A DNA stretch of 64,000 nucleotides from Chiayiivirga flava (GCF_014202825.1 NZ_JACHHP010000002.1:744001-808000), one strand, 5' to 3'. Positions 1 through 8,660 are shown, counted from the stretch's first letter. Numbers and translations are program-made. The notes: a model not told the origin generated them from the sequence alone.

Positions 1-157
1 TGAGCCGCTCCACGAACCAGAATCCCACAAGCGGAAGTGAGACGAGCGCGACCGCGAACGCAAGCGCGAATGCGAGCGCGTAGGCTGCGAAGGCGCGCAC
101 AAAAAAGTTCGGGCGAGCGGGAGGCTGCGTGTGCTGATTTTTCTCACCCGGTTGCAT
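1..157 (-). CDS. Integron cassette: partial small membrane protein
   Basis: Reading starts at the ATG at 157 on the minus strand and stays open to the window edge, so the C-terminus is missing. The visible 52 residues have a polar Gln/Pro-rich N-terminus (MQPGEKNQHTQPPARPN) followed by a long Ala/Leu/Val/Phe stretch that should be one transmembrane helix. The start lies 8 bases inside the cassette boundary formed by the attC at 165-221, as expected for a gene cassette read away from attI. No family is recognised. Confidence 0.55.
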   Translation of the reverse strand, partial: MQPGEKNQHTQPPARPNFFVRAFAAYALAFALAFAVALVSLPLVGFWFVERL

Positions 158-164
158 GCGCGGA

Positions 165-221
165 CTAACACCTGAGTTAAGCCGCGCCGCGAAGCGGCGT
201 CGGCTTGAATGAATTGTTAGG
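165..221 (-). repeat. attC recombination site (short type)
   Basis: The site is bounded by inverse core CTAAC and core GTTAGG. Inner arms AAGCCG...CGGCTT flank a GC hairpin GCCGCGAAGCGGC, the classical 57-bp attC layout. It is the attC of the 236-511 cassette when read on the minus strand. Confidence 0.93.
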
Positions 222-235
222 CAGCGCCCGCATGA

Positions 236-511
236 CTACATGCAAATAGAACAACGGGTCAGCGACCGATCAAGCTTGGTTTGTGAATATTGCTCCAGGG
301 CGGCAAGATCAGTGCTACAGAACTTGATGTAGTCGCCGGTTGTGAAGTTGCCAATCTTGGCGCTGGACATTGAGCCATGAGTCGCTGCATGGACCATGGG
401 GTATTTCGGCATTCTCACAGCGCGATCAACGTTTGCGACGAAGCCGTGCGGGTTGGCCTGAACCCACTTGAGGTATCTCGTCTCGTCATTGTCAAACAGC
501 TCGACCATCAT
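236..511 (-). CDS. Integron cassette: 91-aa hypothetical protein
   Basis: The start is placed at the tandem ATG ATG at 511, because GGAGAG lies 3 bases upstream; the longer frame would begin inside the neighbouring attC. The protein is soluble, with no signal peptide. It contains YLKWVQANPHGFVANVDRA and HAATHGSM, resembling a small domain (a YLxWxxxNPxGFVxN pattern followed by an HRA-like motif) that I recall in many uncharacterised bacterial proteins; its function is unknown to me. It fills the cassette between the attC sites at 165-221 and 543-600. Confidence 0.7.
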   Translation of the reverse strand: MMVELFDNDETRYLKWVQANPHGFVANVDRAVRMPKYPMVHAATHGSMSSAKIGNFTTGDYIKFCSTDLAALEQYSQTKLDRSLTRCSICM

Positions 512-542
512 TCTCTCCGGTTGCCTGCGCGGTTGATAACGG

Positions 543-600
543 CCTAACACCTGAGTTAAGCCGCGCCGCGAAGCGGCGTCGGCTTGGACGAACTGTTAGG
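543..600 (-). repeat. attC recombination site (short type)
   Basis: This is a 58-bp site with cores CCTAAC and GTTAGG, nearly identical to the 165-221 site but with GGACGAACT in place of GAATGAATT in the right arm. It belongs to the 556-1056 cassette, whose reading frame ends inside it. Confidence 0.93.
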
Positions 601-1056
601 GCTCATGCCGCGTACGGCACAAAACGCAGCAGCTGCGACGAGCCCACAAACCCCGAAGGATGCCGCTCCGCCCATGTATTGGAGCCAGCCTGCCACAGTG
701 GGCACGCCATTCACCATGGTCTCGACGCCGTTTGACGAGGCGTAGGAGCCTGGGCTGGCGTAGCGCAGCGGCCAAGTGATCACCGCGGCAGGCAAGGCCC
801 CCAGCACGAAGCCCGCGAGTAGAGCACTCCACCACCGGAGTAGGCCGCGCCAGCGCATGAGGAAGTAGGCCGGGATGCCGAGCACAACCACATGGGCTGC
901 CGAGATGGCTAAGCAGATGGACAGGAAGCTGCGGGTGCGTACCCAGATATAAGGATCATTCGACTCAAAGGTGGCGAACTGGCCGTAGAGGTACCAAGCC
1001 CCGAGTGCCAGCGTCGGCGCAAGAACCGCTGCTCCGAACGCGATGATGAGTCTCAT
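556..1056 (-). CDS. Integron cassette: 166-aa polytopic membrane protein
   Basis: The protein has about four hydrophobic segments (residues roughly 5-25, 45-68, 72-96 and 128-148), consistent with an inner-membrane protein. No family is recognised. The reading frame runs 45 bases into the downstream attC, so the last 12 residues (SSSKPTPLRGAA) are encoded by the recombination site and the TAA stop is in the attC inner arm. The start ATG at 1056 is 5 bases from the upstream attC boundary, leaving no room for a cassette-borne promoter. Confidence 0.7.
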   Translation of the reverse strand: MRLIIAFGAAVLAPTLALGAWYLYGQFATFESNDPYIWVRTRSFLSICLAISAAHVVVLGIPAYFLMRWRGLLRWWSALLAGFVLGALPAAVITWPLRYASPGSYASSNGVETMVNGVPTVAGWLQYMGGAASFGVCGLVAAAAFCAVRGMSPNSSSKPTPLRGAA

Positions 1057-1060
1057 GAGC

Positions 1061-1147
1061 CCTAACGCCGTGTTAAGCCGCTGCCGGCCGGCAGCAGTCG
1101 CTTGAGCCTAATGTACATCCGGCAGTCGGCTTGAACACCTAGTTAGG
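1061..1147 (-). repeat. attC recombination site (long type)
   Basis: This 87-bp site has cores CCTAACG and GTTAGG, and a longer central stem than its neighbours (CTGCCGGCCGGCAG plus the CCGGCAGTCGGCTTG arm). It belongs to the lipoprotein cassette at 1158-1571. Confidence 0.88.
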
Positions 1148-1157
1148 AGGCTGTTGC

Positions 1158-1571
1158 TTAGCCGGGGTCGCAAGCGGGCGGAGCAGTGCCAAGCTCCCTT
1201 TGAATTGTCACCCACGTGGTACCGAAGAACTCTTGCGAGGATTGATCGCCAGAAGCCTCGCGGCGGAGCGCGGCTGCGCGCTCCGGGGCCAACGACAGCT
1301 CATACGATGCGCCCACTCTGCGCCAAGCGGACGAATCGTCAGGGATCTCCGCGTGCAGCACAACCAGCTTGGCGCCGCAAAGCTCGGCGGGCGCAAGCAC
1401 CTGAAAGGTCGTTGCGTGATGGGCCTCATAGGAGCCATCGGAGTAGTGCGACCAATTGGCACTCTCCGCGAAATCTATCAGCGTTGCCTGGACCAGGAGT
1501 GGCCGATCCGCAGGTGTGGAGGCGCACGACGTGAGCAGAATAGTGAGAATGCCGAGAAGCCGCGCTAGCAC
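1158..1571 (-). CDS. Integron cassette: small lipoprotein
   Basis: The 137-residue product starts MLARLLGILTILLTSC, a short signal peptide ending in a lipobox LTSC with the lipidated Cys at about residue 16. The mature part has no recognised domain. The product would be anchored in the membrane on the periplasmic side. It sits in its own cassette between the attC sites at 1061-1147 and 1584-1640. Two plus-strand frames overlapping it are antisense shadows. Confidence 0.75.
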   Translation of the reverse strand: MLARLLGILTILLTSCASTPADRPLLVQATLIDFAESANWSHYSDGSYEAHHATTFQVLAPAELCGAKLVVLHAEIPDDSSAWRRVGASYELSLAPERAAALRREASGDQSSQEFFGTTWVTIQRELGTAPPACDPG

Positions 1572-1583
1572 TGGTAACAGCCT

Positions 1584-1640
1584 CCTAACACCTGAATTAA
1601 ACCGCGCCGCGAAGCGGCGTCGGCTTGAATGAATTGTTAG
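1584..1640 (-). repeat. attC recombination site (short type)
   Basis: This 57-bp site has cores CCTAAC and GTTAG. Its hairpin GCCGCGAAGCGGC matches the other short sites, with a single-base change in the inner arm (AAACCG for AAGCCG). It is the attC of the TIR cassette, and its core CTAAC contains that gene's TAA stop. Confidence 0.92.
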
Positions 1641-2614
1641 CCGTCAACTCCAAGTACCCGCAGTGATCGGCAAATGCGCTCGACACCCTTATAGCCAGTC
1701 TTGTAGCCGGCTCCGATCCCTACTATGGCTTTTTCCAGCAATTGACGGTGCTCCTTTGCGATGCGGTAGTTCGGAACGTTAAGCAGCACGTAAAACTCAT
1801 CCATTTCCGCTAAATCAAGCTCGAACGCTAATGTCCTTGACTGTTGTTTCGTCAGGGTCCCACTTGACCAACCGGAGAAAAAATCTCTCCACCAACTTAG
1901 CTCAGATTCTCTAACCGGCGGGTCGGTAGTCAGATACACGCCATGAGGAATTTGATGTTTCGCTTTTAGCTTTGCTTTGACTTGCTCTAGTTCGTCGGAT
2001 AGTGCGTCAGGAAAGTCTTCATCTAGGTCGAGCCCTTTCGACTTTTCATCAAGTACGACGCCGAAATCTTCTTTGAATGCGTTTATTGATAGAAATCTGT
2101 GGTATACGCCGACGGAATGTGATTCCGCTGAATAAGTGGCGAAATTAATCGCTTGATCTAGTAGGTCAGCCAGTTCATTTGCACTCAGCTTGTTTCTGTC
2201 TGGAAATAGAGCAGAAATCTTAGAAGCAATCTTCTTGACGCCAATCGATGAGTTGATTGCCAAACGATCGGCTAGTAGCGGAGATACTGCAGCGACTCCT
2301 TTAAAATCAATATCGTGCCAAATTGGAATGATTCTGGCTCTTTCTGCAATTTCAGAGCTGTAAAGCGCGTCGAGTTCGCGTTGCGGCCACTCTTTAATGA
2401 AGAAACTTGGGCTGAGCACGACGACACCGACACTGCATTGTGCGAGTCCCTTATCTATGCTTCTGCGAAGGCTGTCTCCCGGCCGGAGAGAGTATTCGTC
2501 GTACCACACAGTTAGGCCAATCTCATTCAAGCTTTGCGCGAGCGGCCTCACGAGGAGATCTTTGTCCTCGCTTGCGTGGCTAATAAAAATTGAAGACACC
2601 ATGGGATCTGGCAT
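1637..2614 (-). CDS. Integron cassette: TIR-domain protein
   Basis: Residues 7-145 form a TIR domain: SIFISHASEDKD is the first strand and box 1, YDEYSLRPGDSLRRSI is the box 2 region, and WPQRELDAL carries Glu80 at the position of the catalytic Glu of NAD-cleaving TIR enzymes. Residues 150-325 match nothing I recognise and could be the sensing or regulatory part. Bacterial TIR proteins often act in antiphage defence through NAD degradation or signalling; applying that here is inference. It is the first cassette next to the degenerate attI at 2620-2672. The stop TAA is the attC core. Base composition is visibly AT-richer than the flanking chromosome, in keeping with transfer. Start may be residue 1 (2614) or Met5 (2602). 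Confidence 0.88.
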   Translation of the reverse strand: MPDPMVSSIFISHASEDKDLLVRPLAQSLNEIGLTVWYDEYSLRPGDSLRRSIDKGLAQCSVGVVVLSPSFFIKEWPQRELDALYSSEIAERARIIPIWHDIDFKGVAAVSPLLADRLAINSSIGVKKIASKISALFPDRNKLSANELADLLDQAINFATYSAESHSVGVYHRFLSINAFKEDFGVVLDEKSKGLDLDEDFPDALSDELEQVKAKLKAKHQIPHGVYLTTDPPVRESELSWWRDFFSGWSSGTLTKQQSRTLAFELDLAEMDEFYVLLNVPNYRIAKEHRQLLEKAIVGIGAGYKTGYKGVERICRSLRVLGVDG

Positions 2615-2619
2615 TGACG

Positions 2620-2672
2620 GCTAACACCTATTCGACACCACATCGTGGTGTGTAACGCCGCCGTGTAACGGG
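2620..2672 (-). other. attI-like site of a second, degenerate integron platform
   Basis: It begins with the core CTAACACCTAT (minus-strand GGTGTTAG). A short hairpin CACCAC/GTGGTG follows at 2636-2650, then two direct GTAACG repeats at 2652-2657 and 2665-2670. The same elements in the same order and spacing occur at 47111-47165 beside the intact integrase gene. Similarity continues into the start of the intI gene, so this is a duplicated platform rather than an attC. Confidence 0.8.
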
Positions 2673-2767
2673 CTGATTGCGCAGGGAGGTTTCTTGAGAA
2701 TCAATGCCTTCTGCTCGATTCGCGGGGTGGGATGTGGGGCGTAACGCGGGGATTTTGCCGGCAGGCG

Positions 2768-2887
2768 ATGCGGGAGGCATCGTTGCATTCGATGGGTGCG
2801 GGTGCAAGCGATCGGGTGGTGAAACGCGGGTCGCGCCGTTGGGCGCAACGGCGGAAATCGGCGCGCCGGGGCGGCGTGCTTGGTTGA
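2768..2887 (+). pseudogene. intI: Remnant of integron integrase gene 5' end
   Basis: A 39-codon frame begins MREASLHSMGAGAS, matching the start of the intact integrase at 47268 ([12 protein letters not shown]). At DNA level the stretch GGCATCGTTGCATTC is shared exactly, and the upstream leader (GGGGATTTTGCCGG versus GGGGTTTTTCCGG) is also similar. Similarity fades after about 2830, the frame stops at 2885-2887, and the rest of the recombinase, including all catalytic residues, is absent. It lies at the same distance from the attI-like site as the real gene does from its own attI. Confidence 0.72.
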
Positions 2888-2897
2888 CGGTTCGGGC

Positions 2898-3875
2898 TCA
2901 GTGATCGGTGGGCGCGGGTGCGTCGCGGCTGCAGTCTTCGCTGAGCGGGAAACACTGTTCGATCGATTCGCCGTTGCGCGCCATGACGTAGCACAGGCGG
3001 AGAAACGGGCCGGTGTCTGCCAGCGAGGTCAGTGCGGTGCCTTCGAGCACGATGCCGGGGGCGGGTTCGGACGGTCCGCCGACATCGCCGTATTCGTCCA
3101 GGCGCGCGGTGGCGGGGTCGGGGCACTGGCGGCGGATGCGGTCCAGCACCGCGCGGATCCGCGCATCGCGGGCGAGCACCGCGGCGGCGCCGGGCGAGAG
3201 GTTCAGCGCCTGCAGCGCGTGGGCGGGATCGGCGGCCGACAGTTGCGCGTGCACCGCGGTCCACTGCGCCAGCGGGTCTTCCGGCGGCGGTGCGTGGGCG
3301 GGGTCGGCAGGCGCCGGTTCGGGGCGCGTGTCGATCTCCACGTCGAGGCCCGGCCACGCGGCCTCGTGTTCGGGGCGGGCGAGCGGCAGCGCGAATCCGC
3401 CCGCGCCGTAGTCGTCGAGGCTCACGTCGCCGCGCACGCATCCGTCGTCGTGCACGTCGAGCCGGCCGCGGTCGGTACTGCTCCATCCTCGGGAGACGCT
3501 GCTGCCGAAGGTGATGTATTCGCGGTAGGTGCCGTCCGGGGCGAAGCGGTAGCCGACCACCAGCGCGCCGAGCATGTCGGCGGCGAGTGCGGTTTCGTAC
3601 TCGGGGGCGGCGGCCGCTCGCGCGGTGTCCGCCAGCACGGGATCGTCGCTGAGCAGCACGCTGTAGGCGCCGTCCGGTTCCTGCCAGGCCGCCCCGTGGC
3701 GGAAGATGAGTGCGCCGCTGTTGGTCTCGCGGAAGCTGCCGGACACCTCGCCTGCGCCGCTGCAATCGAGCGATGCGGACGGGCCGCTGCAGCCGGCCGC
3801 GAGCAGGCCGGCGAGGGCCAGGCACCGCATCGGGGCGGAGCGCAGGCGCGGCGGCGGTTGTGGCGTGGCGGCCAT
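2898..3875 (-). CDS. Putative lipoprotein of unknown function
   Basis: The product is about 325 residues when started at the ATG at 3875. An N-terminal hydrophobic stretch ends LLAAGC, a lipobox. The mature part has no family I recognise; a Pro/Ala/Asp-rich linker lies near the middle and several Cys residues near the C-terminus (LCYVMA, EQCFPL, EDCSR). Other possible starts are 3830 (Met directly before the hydrophobic core) and 3902; none has a convincing ribosome binding site. The gene is the first chromosomal gene beyond the degenerate integron and is divergent from the exported protein at 4226. Confidence 0.65.
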   Translation of the reverse strand: MAATPQPPPRLRSAPMRCLALAGLLAAGCSGPSASLDCSGAGEVSGSFRETNSGALIFRHGAAWQEPDGAYSVLLSDDPVLADTARAAAAPEYETALAADMLGALVVGYRFAPDGTYREYITFGSSVSRGWSSTDRGRLDVHDDGCVRGDVSLDDYGAGGFALPLARPEHEAAWPGLDVEIDTRPEPAPADPAHAPPPEDPLAQWTAVHAQLSAADPAHALQALNLSPGAAAVLARDARIRAVLDRIRRQCPDPATARLDEYGDVGGPSEPAPGIVLEGTALTSLADTGPFLRLCYVMARNGESIEQCFPLSEDCSRDAPAPTDH

Positions 3876-4225
3876 GACGCAGACTGGCAGAGGGCGGAAC
3901 ATGCGCGCAATGCCGTGCCGCACCTGCGACGGGCGCGGTTGCGGCGCGCGCTTCGCGTCCGGGCCACGTCGGCCGGACCGAGATGGCCTGCCGTGCCGAT
4001 CGGGGGCGGGGCACGTCGGCATGCGCGCATGCGCTCCACGGTCGTGCCGCGGTCTCTCGCGTCAGGCGTCGAAAGGCATGGAAGTGCGCGGCGGTGCTGT
4101 GCAACCATCGCGCAAGGGGGAGGACCGCTGCGACCGCCGATCGGTATCGGGTGCGCGCATCGTCCGAGGTCGACACCGGCTGGCGGGGCTCCTGGTTGAT
4201 CCATTGCCATTGGGGAGCCGACACC

Positions 4226-7147
4226 GTGCGCCACGTTTTCGCATTGCTTTTGCTGTTGTCCTGCGCTGCCGTGCATGCGCAGGAGGCACTCATCGTCGCG
4301 GCACCGCCGGACGCCCCGGCGACCACCCAGCTGCGCGCACCGAACGGGCTGAACTCGCACACGTTCCTGCGCGTCCACCTGATCCTCACGGCCTCCGATC
4401 TGGCAGCGCTTCCGGTCGGCACGGATCCGGTGTCCATCGGCTTCAGCTATGCCGATGGCGTGGGTGCGCCCGCCGCGGGCGGCTTCCGCGTGTATCTGGA
4501 AAACACGGCGGACACCAGCAACCTGAAATCCACCACGTGGGCGACCGCAATCTCCACGATGACCCAGGTGTTCGACGGCACCCTCGATCTGCCGGTGAGC
4601 GCCACGCCGACGAGCGTGGACCTGGATCTGAATGCGACGCCCTTCACCTACACCGGTGGCGGGTTGTACGTCGCGTACGAATACACGGCCACGTCGTTCT
4701 CCACGTCGACCGATCCGGCCACGTACTTCTCGAACAATCTGCTGGCCGGCGGCACCAGGATGGCCAGCAGCGCCACATCGATGCCGGCGACGGTGGCCGA
4801 AACCTCGTCGTTCCGTCCGCAGATCCGCATCGGGTACCCCAATCCGTTCGGCAACGAGCTGGCCCTCGATGCGCTGTCGGTGAAATACGGCGCGCTGCAC
4901 GGCCTGTGGGATGACGAGATCACGGCCACCGTCGCCAATCGCGGGCGCAACGACCGCAGCTCGGTGGTGGTGCAGATGCAGGTGAGCGGCGCGAACACCG
5001 ATACGCACATCTTGATCGAACCGCTGATCGCCGCCGGCGACAGCGCGGCGTTCGTCACCACGCCGATCGCCTACACGAACACCGGCATGCAGACCGTGAC
5101 GGCCAACGTGGCGCCCGACGAGAATCCCGGCAACGACCAGCGCACGATCGATCAGGCGGTGAGCTGCGACGTGCTGGCCTACGTGGACGAAACCGCGCCG
5201 TACGACGGCATCGGTTTCAACACCGGCAGCGGCATCCTGGCGGTGCGCTATGCGGCGCCGCCGGTGCCGATCGTGGTGTCGGCGGTGACTGTGGGCATCC
5301 ACGACGCACCGGCCAATCTGGGCAAGACCGTCGCCGGACGCCTGCTCGATGCCGACGGGCAGATCCTGGCCAGTTCCGCCGACGTGGTGCTCGACGAAAG
5401 CCACCTCGGACAGTGGGTGGTGTTTCCGCTCGCGGCGCCCGTGACGATCGCCGCCGGACAGGTGGTTCACGCGGGCCTGCTGCAGACGGCAGCATCGCCG
5501 GGCTACTTCCCCGTCGCGACCAATGCGCCCGCCATCGTGGCGCCCGACCGCATGTTCTCGTTCCCCGCCGCGGGCGGTGCTGGCACGATGTACACCGACC
5601 TCGGCACATTTCGCATCGGGCTGCATGCCTCGGCCGATGTCGCGCTGGTCCGCACTGCAGACACGCCGCCCGAAGGCGAGGTGGTGACGTACACGGCCAC
5701 CGCCGGCTACGGCGACTACCTGTTCGTCCGCAACGGCGACACGGTGCAGCAGGGGCCGGATCCGGCCTACAGCTTTTCGCCGTCCGGCGCGGGCGACCTG
5801 GTGACGGTGACCGCCACCCGCAATGCCTGCGGAGCCAGCGTCAATGCCATCGAGCCCGTGCGCGAGTACACCGTCACGAGCAGCGTGAGCGGCGGCAACG
5901 GCACGATCACGCCGGCCGATCAGCTCGTCCCGCACGGCCTCGATGCCGGCGGCAGCCTGACACCGGATCCGCACTACCACCTCGCTACGCTGAGCGGCGA
6001 CACCTGCAGCCCGGTCGACGATGGCGCCGGTGGCTGGACCGCGGCCGACATCACCGACGACTGCGCCGTGACCGCGAGCTTCGCGCTCGACACCCACGCC
6101 GTGACGCTGCAGGCCGATCCCTCGGCCGGCGGCACGCTGGCGGTGCTGGGCGGCGTCGATCCCGACGCCGTGCCGCACGGCAGCAGCATCGATCTGGTCG
6201 CCACGCCCGCCGCCGGCTGGGACGTGGCCGATGTCGGCCTCTTTCCGCCGACGCTCGACTGCGGCGGCTCGGTCACCACGCTCGGCGCCACGCTGCAGCC
6301 CGACGGCAGCGCGAGCTTCGCCGCGACCATCGAATCGGCCTGCACCGTGACCGCGTTCTTCGCCAACCAGGCGCCCGACTTCACGCCCGGCACACCGGTC
6401 ACGGCGCTGGTGTCCGGCGCGCCCGTCGCCATCGCCGATTGGGCGACCGATCTGCGCAGCGGCGACGGTCCCGGCGCGAGCCAGGCGCTGAGCTTCGAGC
6501 TCACGCCGATCGACATCGTCCCGCCGGGCGCGCAGCTGTTCGCCGTCGGCGGCGAGCCGACCATCGATGCGACCGGCACGCTGCGGTTCACGCCGGGCGC
6601 GGAGGCGGGCAGCGCGACCTTCCGCGTGGTGTTGCGCGACGATGCCGGCATCGCCAACGGCGGCAGCGACGTGTCGCCCGAACGGGCGCTGACCATCCGC
6701 ATCGCCACGGACGCGATCGATCTCTCGATCCAGGCCGACGTGCCCGCCACGCGCAACTTCCCGGGCGACCGCATCGCGTTCTCGCTCGCGGTCGCCAATG
6801 GCGGACCGGGCAGCGCCGTCGCGGCCGGCGTGCAGTGGACGCCGCCGCTCGAACTGACGGACGTCGAGTGGATCTGCGAAGCGCAGGGTGCGGCGACCTG
6901 CGCCGCGAGCGGCAGCGGTGCCATCGACGACACCGTGTCCGTGCCGGCCGACGGGCGCGTCGACTATTTCATCGAGGCCACGCTGCCGACGGGCGACGCC
7001 TCGCCGCCGGCGGTCATCCCGGCGAGCGCCAGCGTCGTGCCTGCTGCCGACCAGTTCGATACCGACAGCGGCAACGACACCGCGACCTGGCTGTTCCGCA
7101 TCGACGGCCTGTTCCGCGACGGCCTGGAAACGATCGACGCGCCCTGA
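4226..7147 (+). CDS. Large exported multi-domain protein with C-terminal FRDGLE tail
   Basis: The GTG start at 4226 has GGGGAG 10 bases upstream and opens a signal peptide ending at about residue 19 (VHAQ). Of 973 residues, about 215-310 resemble a CARDB cell-adhesion-type domain. About 550-720 contain repeated beta-type segments rich in Gly/Thr/Cys, of the kind that follow 'GGNG.ITP' patterns in surface proteins. About 830-950 resemble DUF11 (DLSIQADVPATRNFPGD). The chain ends LFRDGLETIDAP, with no membrane anchor. The product is expected at the cell surface or outside the cell. The tail recurs in three other exported proteins of this window. Confidence 0.78.
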   Translation: MRHVFALLLLLSCAAVHAQEALIVAAPPDAPATTQLRAPNGLNSHTFLRVHLILTASDLAALPVGTDPVSIGFSYADGVGAPAAGGFRVYLENTADTSNLKSTTWATAISTMTQVFDGTLDLPVSATPTSVDLDLNATPFTYTGGGLYVAYEYTATSFSTSTDPATYFSNNLLAGGTRMASSATSMPATVAETSSFRPQIRIGYPNPFGNELALDALSVKYGALHGLWDDEITATVANRGRNDRSSVVVQMQVSGANTDTHILIEPLIAAGDSAAFVTTPIAYTNTGMQTVTANVAPDENPGNDQRTIDQAVSCDVLAYVDETAPYDGIGFNTGSGILAVRYAAPPVPIVVSAVTVGIHDAPANLGKTVAGRLLDADGQILASSADVVLDESHLGQWVVFPLAAPVTIAAGQVVHAGLLQTAASPGYFPVATNAPAIVAPDRMFSFPAAGGAGTMYTDLGTFRIGLHASADVALVRTADTPPEGEVVTYTATAGYGDYLFVRNGDTVQQGPDPAYSFSPSGAGDLVTVTATRNACGASVNAIEPVREYTVTSSVSGGNGTITPADQLVPHGLDAGGSLTPDPHYHLATLSGDTCSPVDDGAGGWTAADITDDCAVTASFALDTHAVTLQADPSAGGTLAVLGGVDPDAVPHGSSIDLVATPAAGWDVADVGLFPPTLDCGGSVTTLGATLQPDGSASFAATIESACTVTAFFANQAPDFTPGTPVTALVSGAPVAIADWATDLRSGDGPGASQALSFELTPIDIVPPGAQLFAVGGEPTIDATGTLRFTPGAEAGSATFRVVLRDDAGIANGGSDVSPERALTIRIATDAIDLSIQADVPATRNFPGDRIAFSLAVANGGPGSAVAAGVQWTPPLELTDVEWICEAQGAATCAASGSGAIDDTVSVPADGRVDYFIEATLPTGDASPPAVIPASASVVPAADQFDTDSGNDTATWLFRIDGLFRDGLETIDAP

Positions 7148-7389
7148 GCGTCGGCCACGCGGCGATGCCCGGGACGCGTCCGGGCATCGCCGCCATGCGG
7201 GTCGCCGGACCCGCGGAGGCGGGGCCGACGCCGGCCTCCCGCGCAATCGCGTGCCGCACTGGCACCCGGTGACGATGTTTCCCGTGGGGTTCGTCGGGGG
7301 TACGTCTGCTGCTGCGTTTCGACCGTGATTTCGGTCGCGGGCGCGGCCGTCCGTGCCTTGCCCGCCACCGCCATCCCGGGAGACACGCC

Positions 7390-8538
7390 ATGTTTTTGAT
7401 CCGAACCGCCGCCGCTCTGCTCGCCATCGTGGCCGGCGTCGCATCGCCGCCTGCGACCGCGCAGTCGCTGCCACCCTTCGACATCGGCAGTTACGACCCG
7501 ATTCCCGGGCCGTCGCCGTGGGGGCCCGCCGACAACGCCGGCGCCAGCAACACGCAGACCCCGGCCAAGGTGCGCGATGCGATCCTGCGCATCGTCACCG
7601 GCCGCACCATCCGTCTGGCACACACGCTCGAAGCGGGCATGCCGGTGTTTCCGGGCGCGAGTCCGGAGTTCGCGCTGGAGATCTTTCCGCCGATGCAGCT
7701 GGGCCGGCAGATGACGATCGCCGAGCAGATTCCGTATGCGTTTCCGATCGGGCAACTCGGCACGCAGGTCGATGCGCTCAATCATTTCGGCCACCTGCCC
7801 GCGGCCGATGCGACGTTCGACGATGCCGTGTTCTACAACCAGGTCAGCGGCGCCGATCTGCTGGCCGGCACGGGTCCGGGCGACGCGTATGCGCGCCTCG
7901 GCGTCGATCAGCTCAAGCCCTACTTCACCCGCGGGATTCTCGTCGACATGGCGCGCCATGCGAATGCCGGCGCCGCGCTGACCGCGGGCGAGGAAATCAC
8001 CGCGCAGATGCTGCTCGACGTGCTGCACGCGCAGGGTCTGCGCCTGAGCGACATCCAGGCCGGCGATGTGGTGGTGTTCCGCACCGGCCACGGGGCGCGC
8101 TGGCATCTGGGTGCCGGCGGGGTGGACGCCGACGGCGTGTTCCACCCGGGTTATTACCTCGATGTGGTGCCGGGCCTCGGGCCGACCTTCGCCGCCCCCG
8201 GCATCGGACTGGAAGTGGCCGTGCTGCTGGCCGACCGCGGTGTGGCCGCCGTCGGTGCCGACGCGCCGTTCGTCGAGGTGCAGCCGAACGTCGTCATTCC
8301 CGACGGTGTGCCCTTTCCGGTGCACAACCATCTGCTGGCAAAGAGCGGCGTGCCGCTGATCGAATCCATGGCACTGGACGAAGCCGCCGAGTTCGCGGCC
8401 GCGCGCGCGGCCCAGCTGGCGCCGCTGCCGGCGCTCGTGCGCAGGGCGCTCAATCCCTACGTGTTCGCGTTTTCGATGGATCCGATTCCCGTGGTCGGCG
8501 CGTCGGGGTCGACCGTCGCGCCGAAGGCCATCTTCTGA
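7390..8538 (+). CDS. Exported cyclase-family (kynurenine-formamidase-like) hydrolase
   Basis: The 382-residue protein has a signal peptide of about 25 residues (ATAQS cleavage) and a GGGAGA ribosome binding site. The fold family (Cyclase, PF04199) is shown by TIRLAHTLEAGMPVFPG near residue 75 and the metal-binding segment GTQVDALNHFGH near 124-135, a variant of the HxGTHxDxPxH motif. Family members hydrolyse N-formylkynurenine, amides or lactones. The signal peptide and the changed His spacing (Gln-Val-Asp in place of His-x-Asp) mean the substrate cannot be named. Convergent with the 8665-10929 gene. Confidence 0.8.
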   Translation: MFLIRTAAALLAIVAGVASPPATAQSLPPFDIGSYDPIPGPSPWGPADNAGASNTQTPAKVRDAILRIVTGRTIRLAHTLEAGMPVFPGASPEFALEIFPPMQLGRQMTIAEQIPYAFPIGQLGTQVDALNHFGHLPAADATFDDAVFYNQVSGADLLAGTGPGDAYARLGVDQLKPYFTRGILVDMARHANAGAALTAGEEITAQMLLDVLHAQGLRLSDIQAGDVVVFRTGHGARWHLGAGGVDADGVFHPGYYLDVVPGLGPTFAAPGIGLEVAVLLADRGVAAVGADAPFVEVQPNVVIPDGVPFPVHNHLLAKSGVPLIESMALDEAAEFAAARAAQLAPLPALVRRALNPYVFAFSMDPIPVVGASGSTVAPKAIF

Positions 8539-8545
8539 TCGCCCG

Positions 8546-8660
8546 GCCCGCGGCGTTGCGCCGCGGGCGTGCCGTGCGTCGCGACCGGACCGTCGCGACG
8601 CCCGGCCTGGGAGCCGACACGGTCGTGTCGGCTCCGGGCTGCGCGGGCCGCGGCCCGCGC
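8546..8660. terminator. Three stacked hairpins between convergent genes
   Basis: Three perfect GC-rich inverted repeats stand in a row: 8546-8568 (10-bp arms, loop TTG), 8610-8635 (GGAGCCGACAC arms, 4-base loop) and 8641-8660 (20-bp palindrome). None has a clear T-run. They sit exactly between the stop codons of two convergent genes, which suggests bidirectional transcription ending. Confidence 0.6.

Noticed and set aside
3422-7474. 1350-codon minus-strand open frame opposite the exported protein gene
   Set aside because: It has Arg/His/Gly-rich composition without domains, and is the usual antisense shadow of a GC-rich gene; the plus-strand frame has a signal peptide and recognisable domains.
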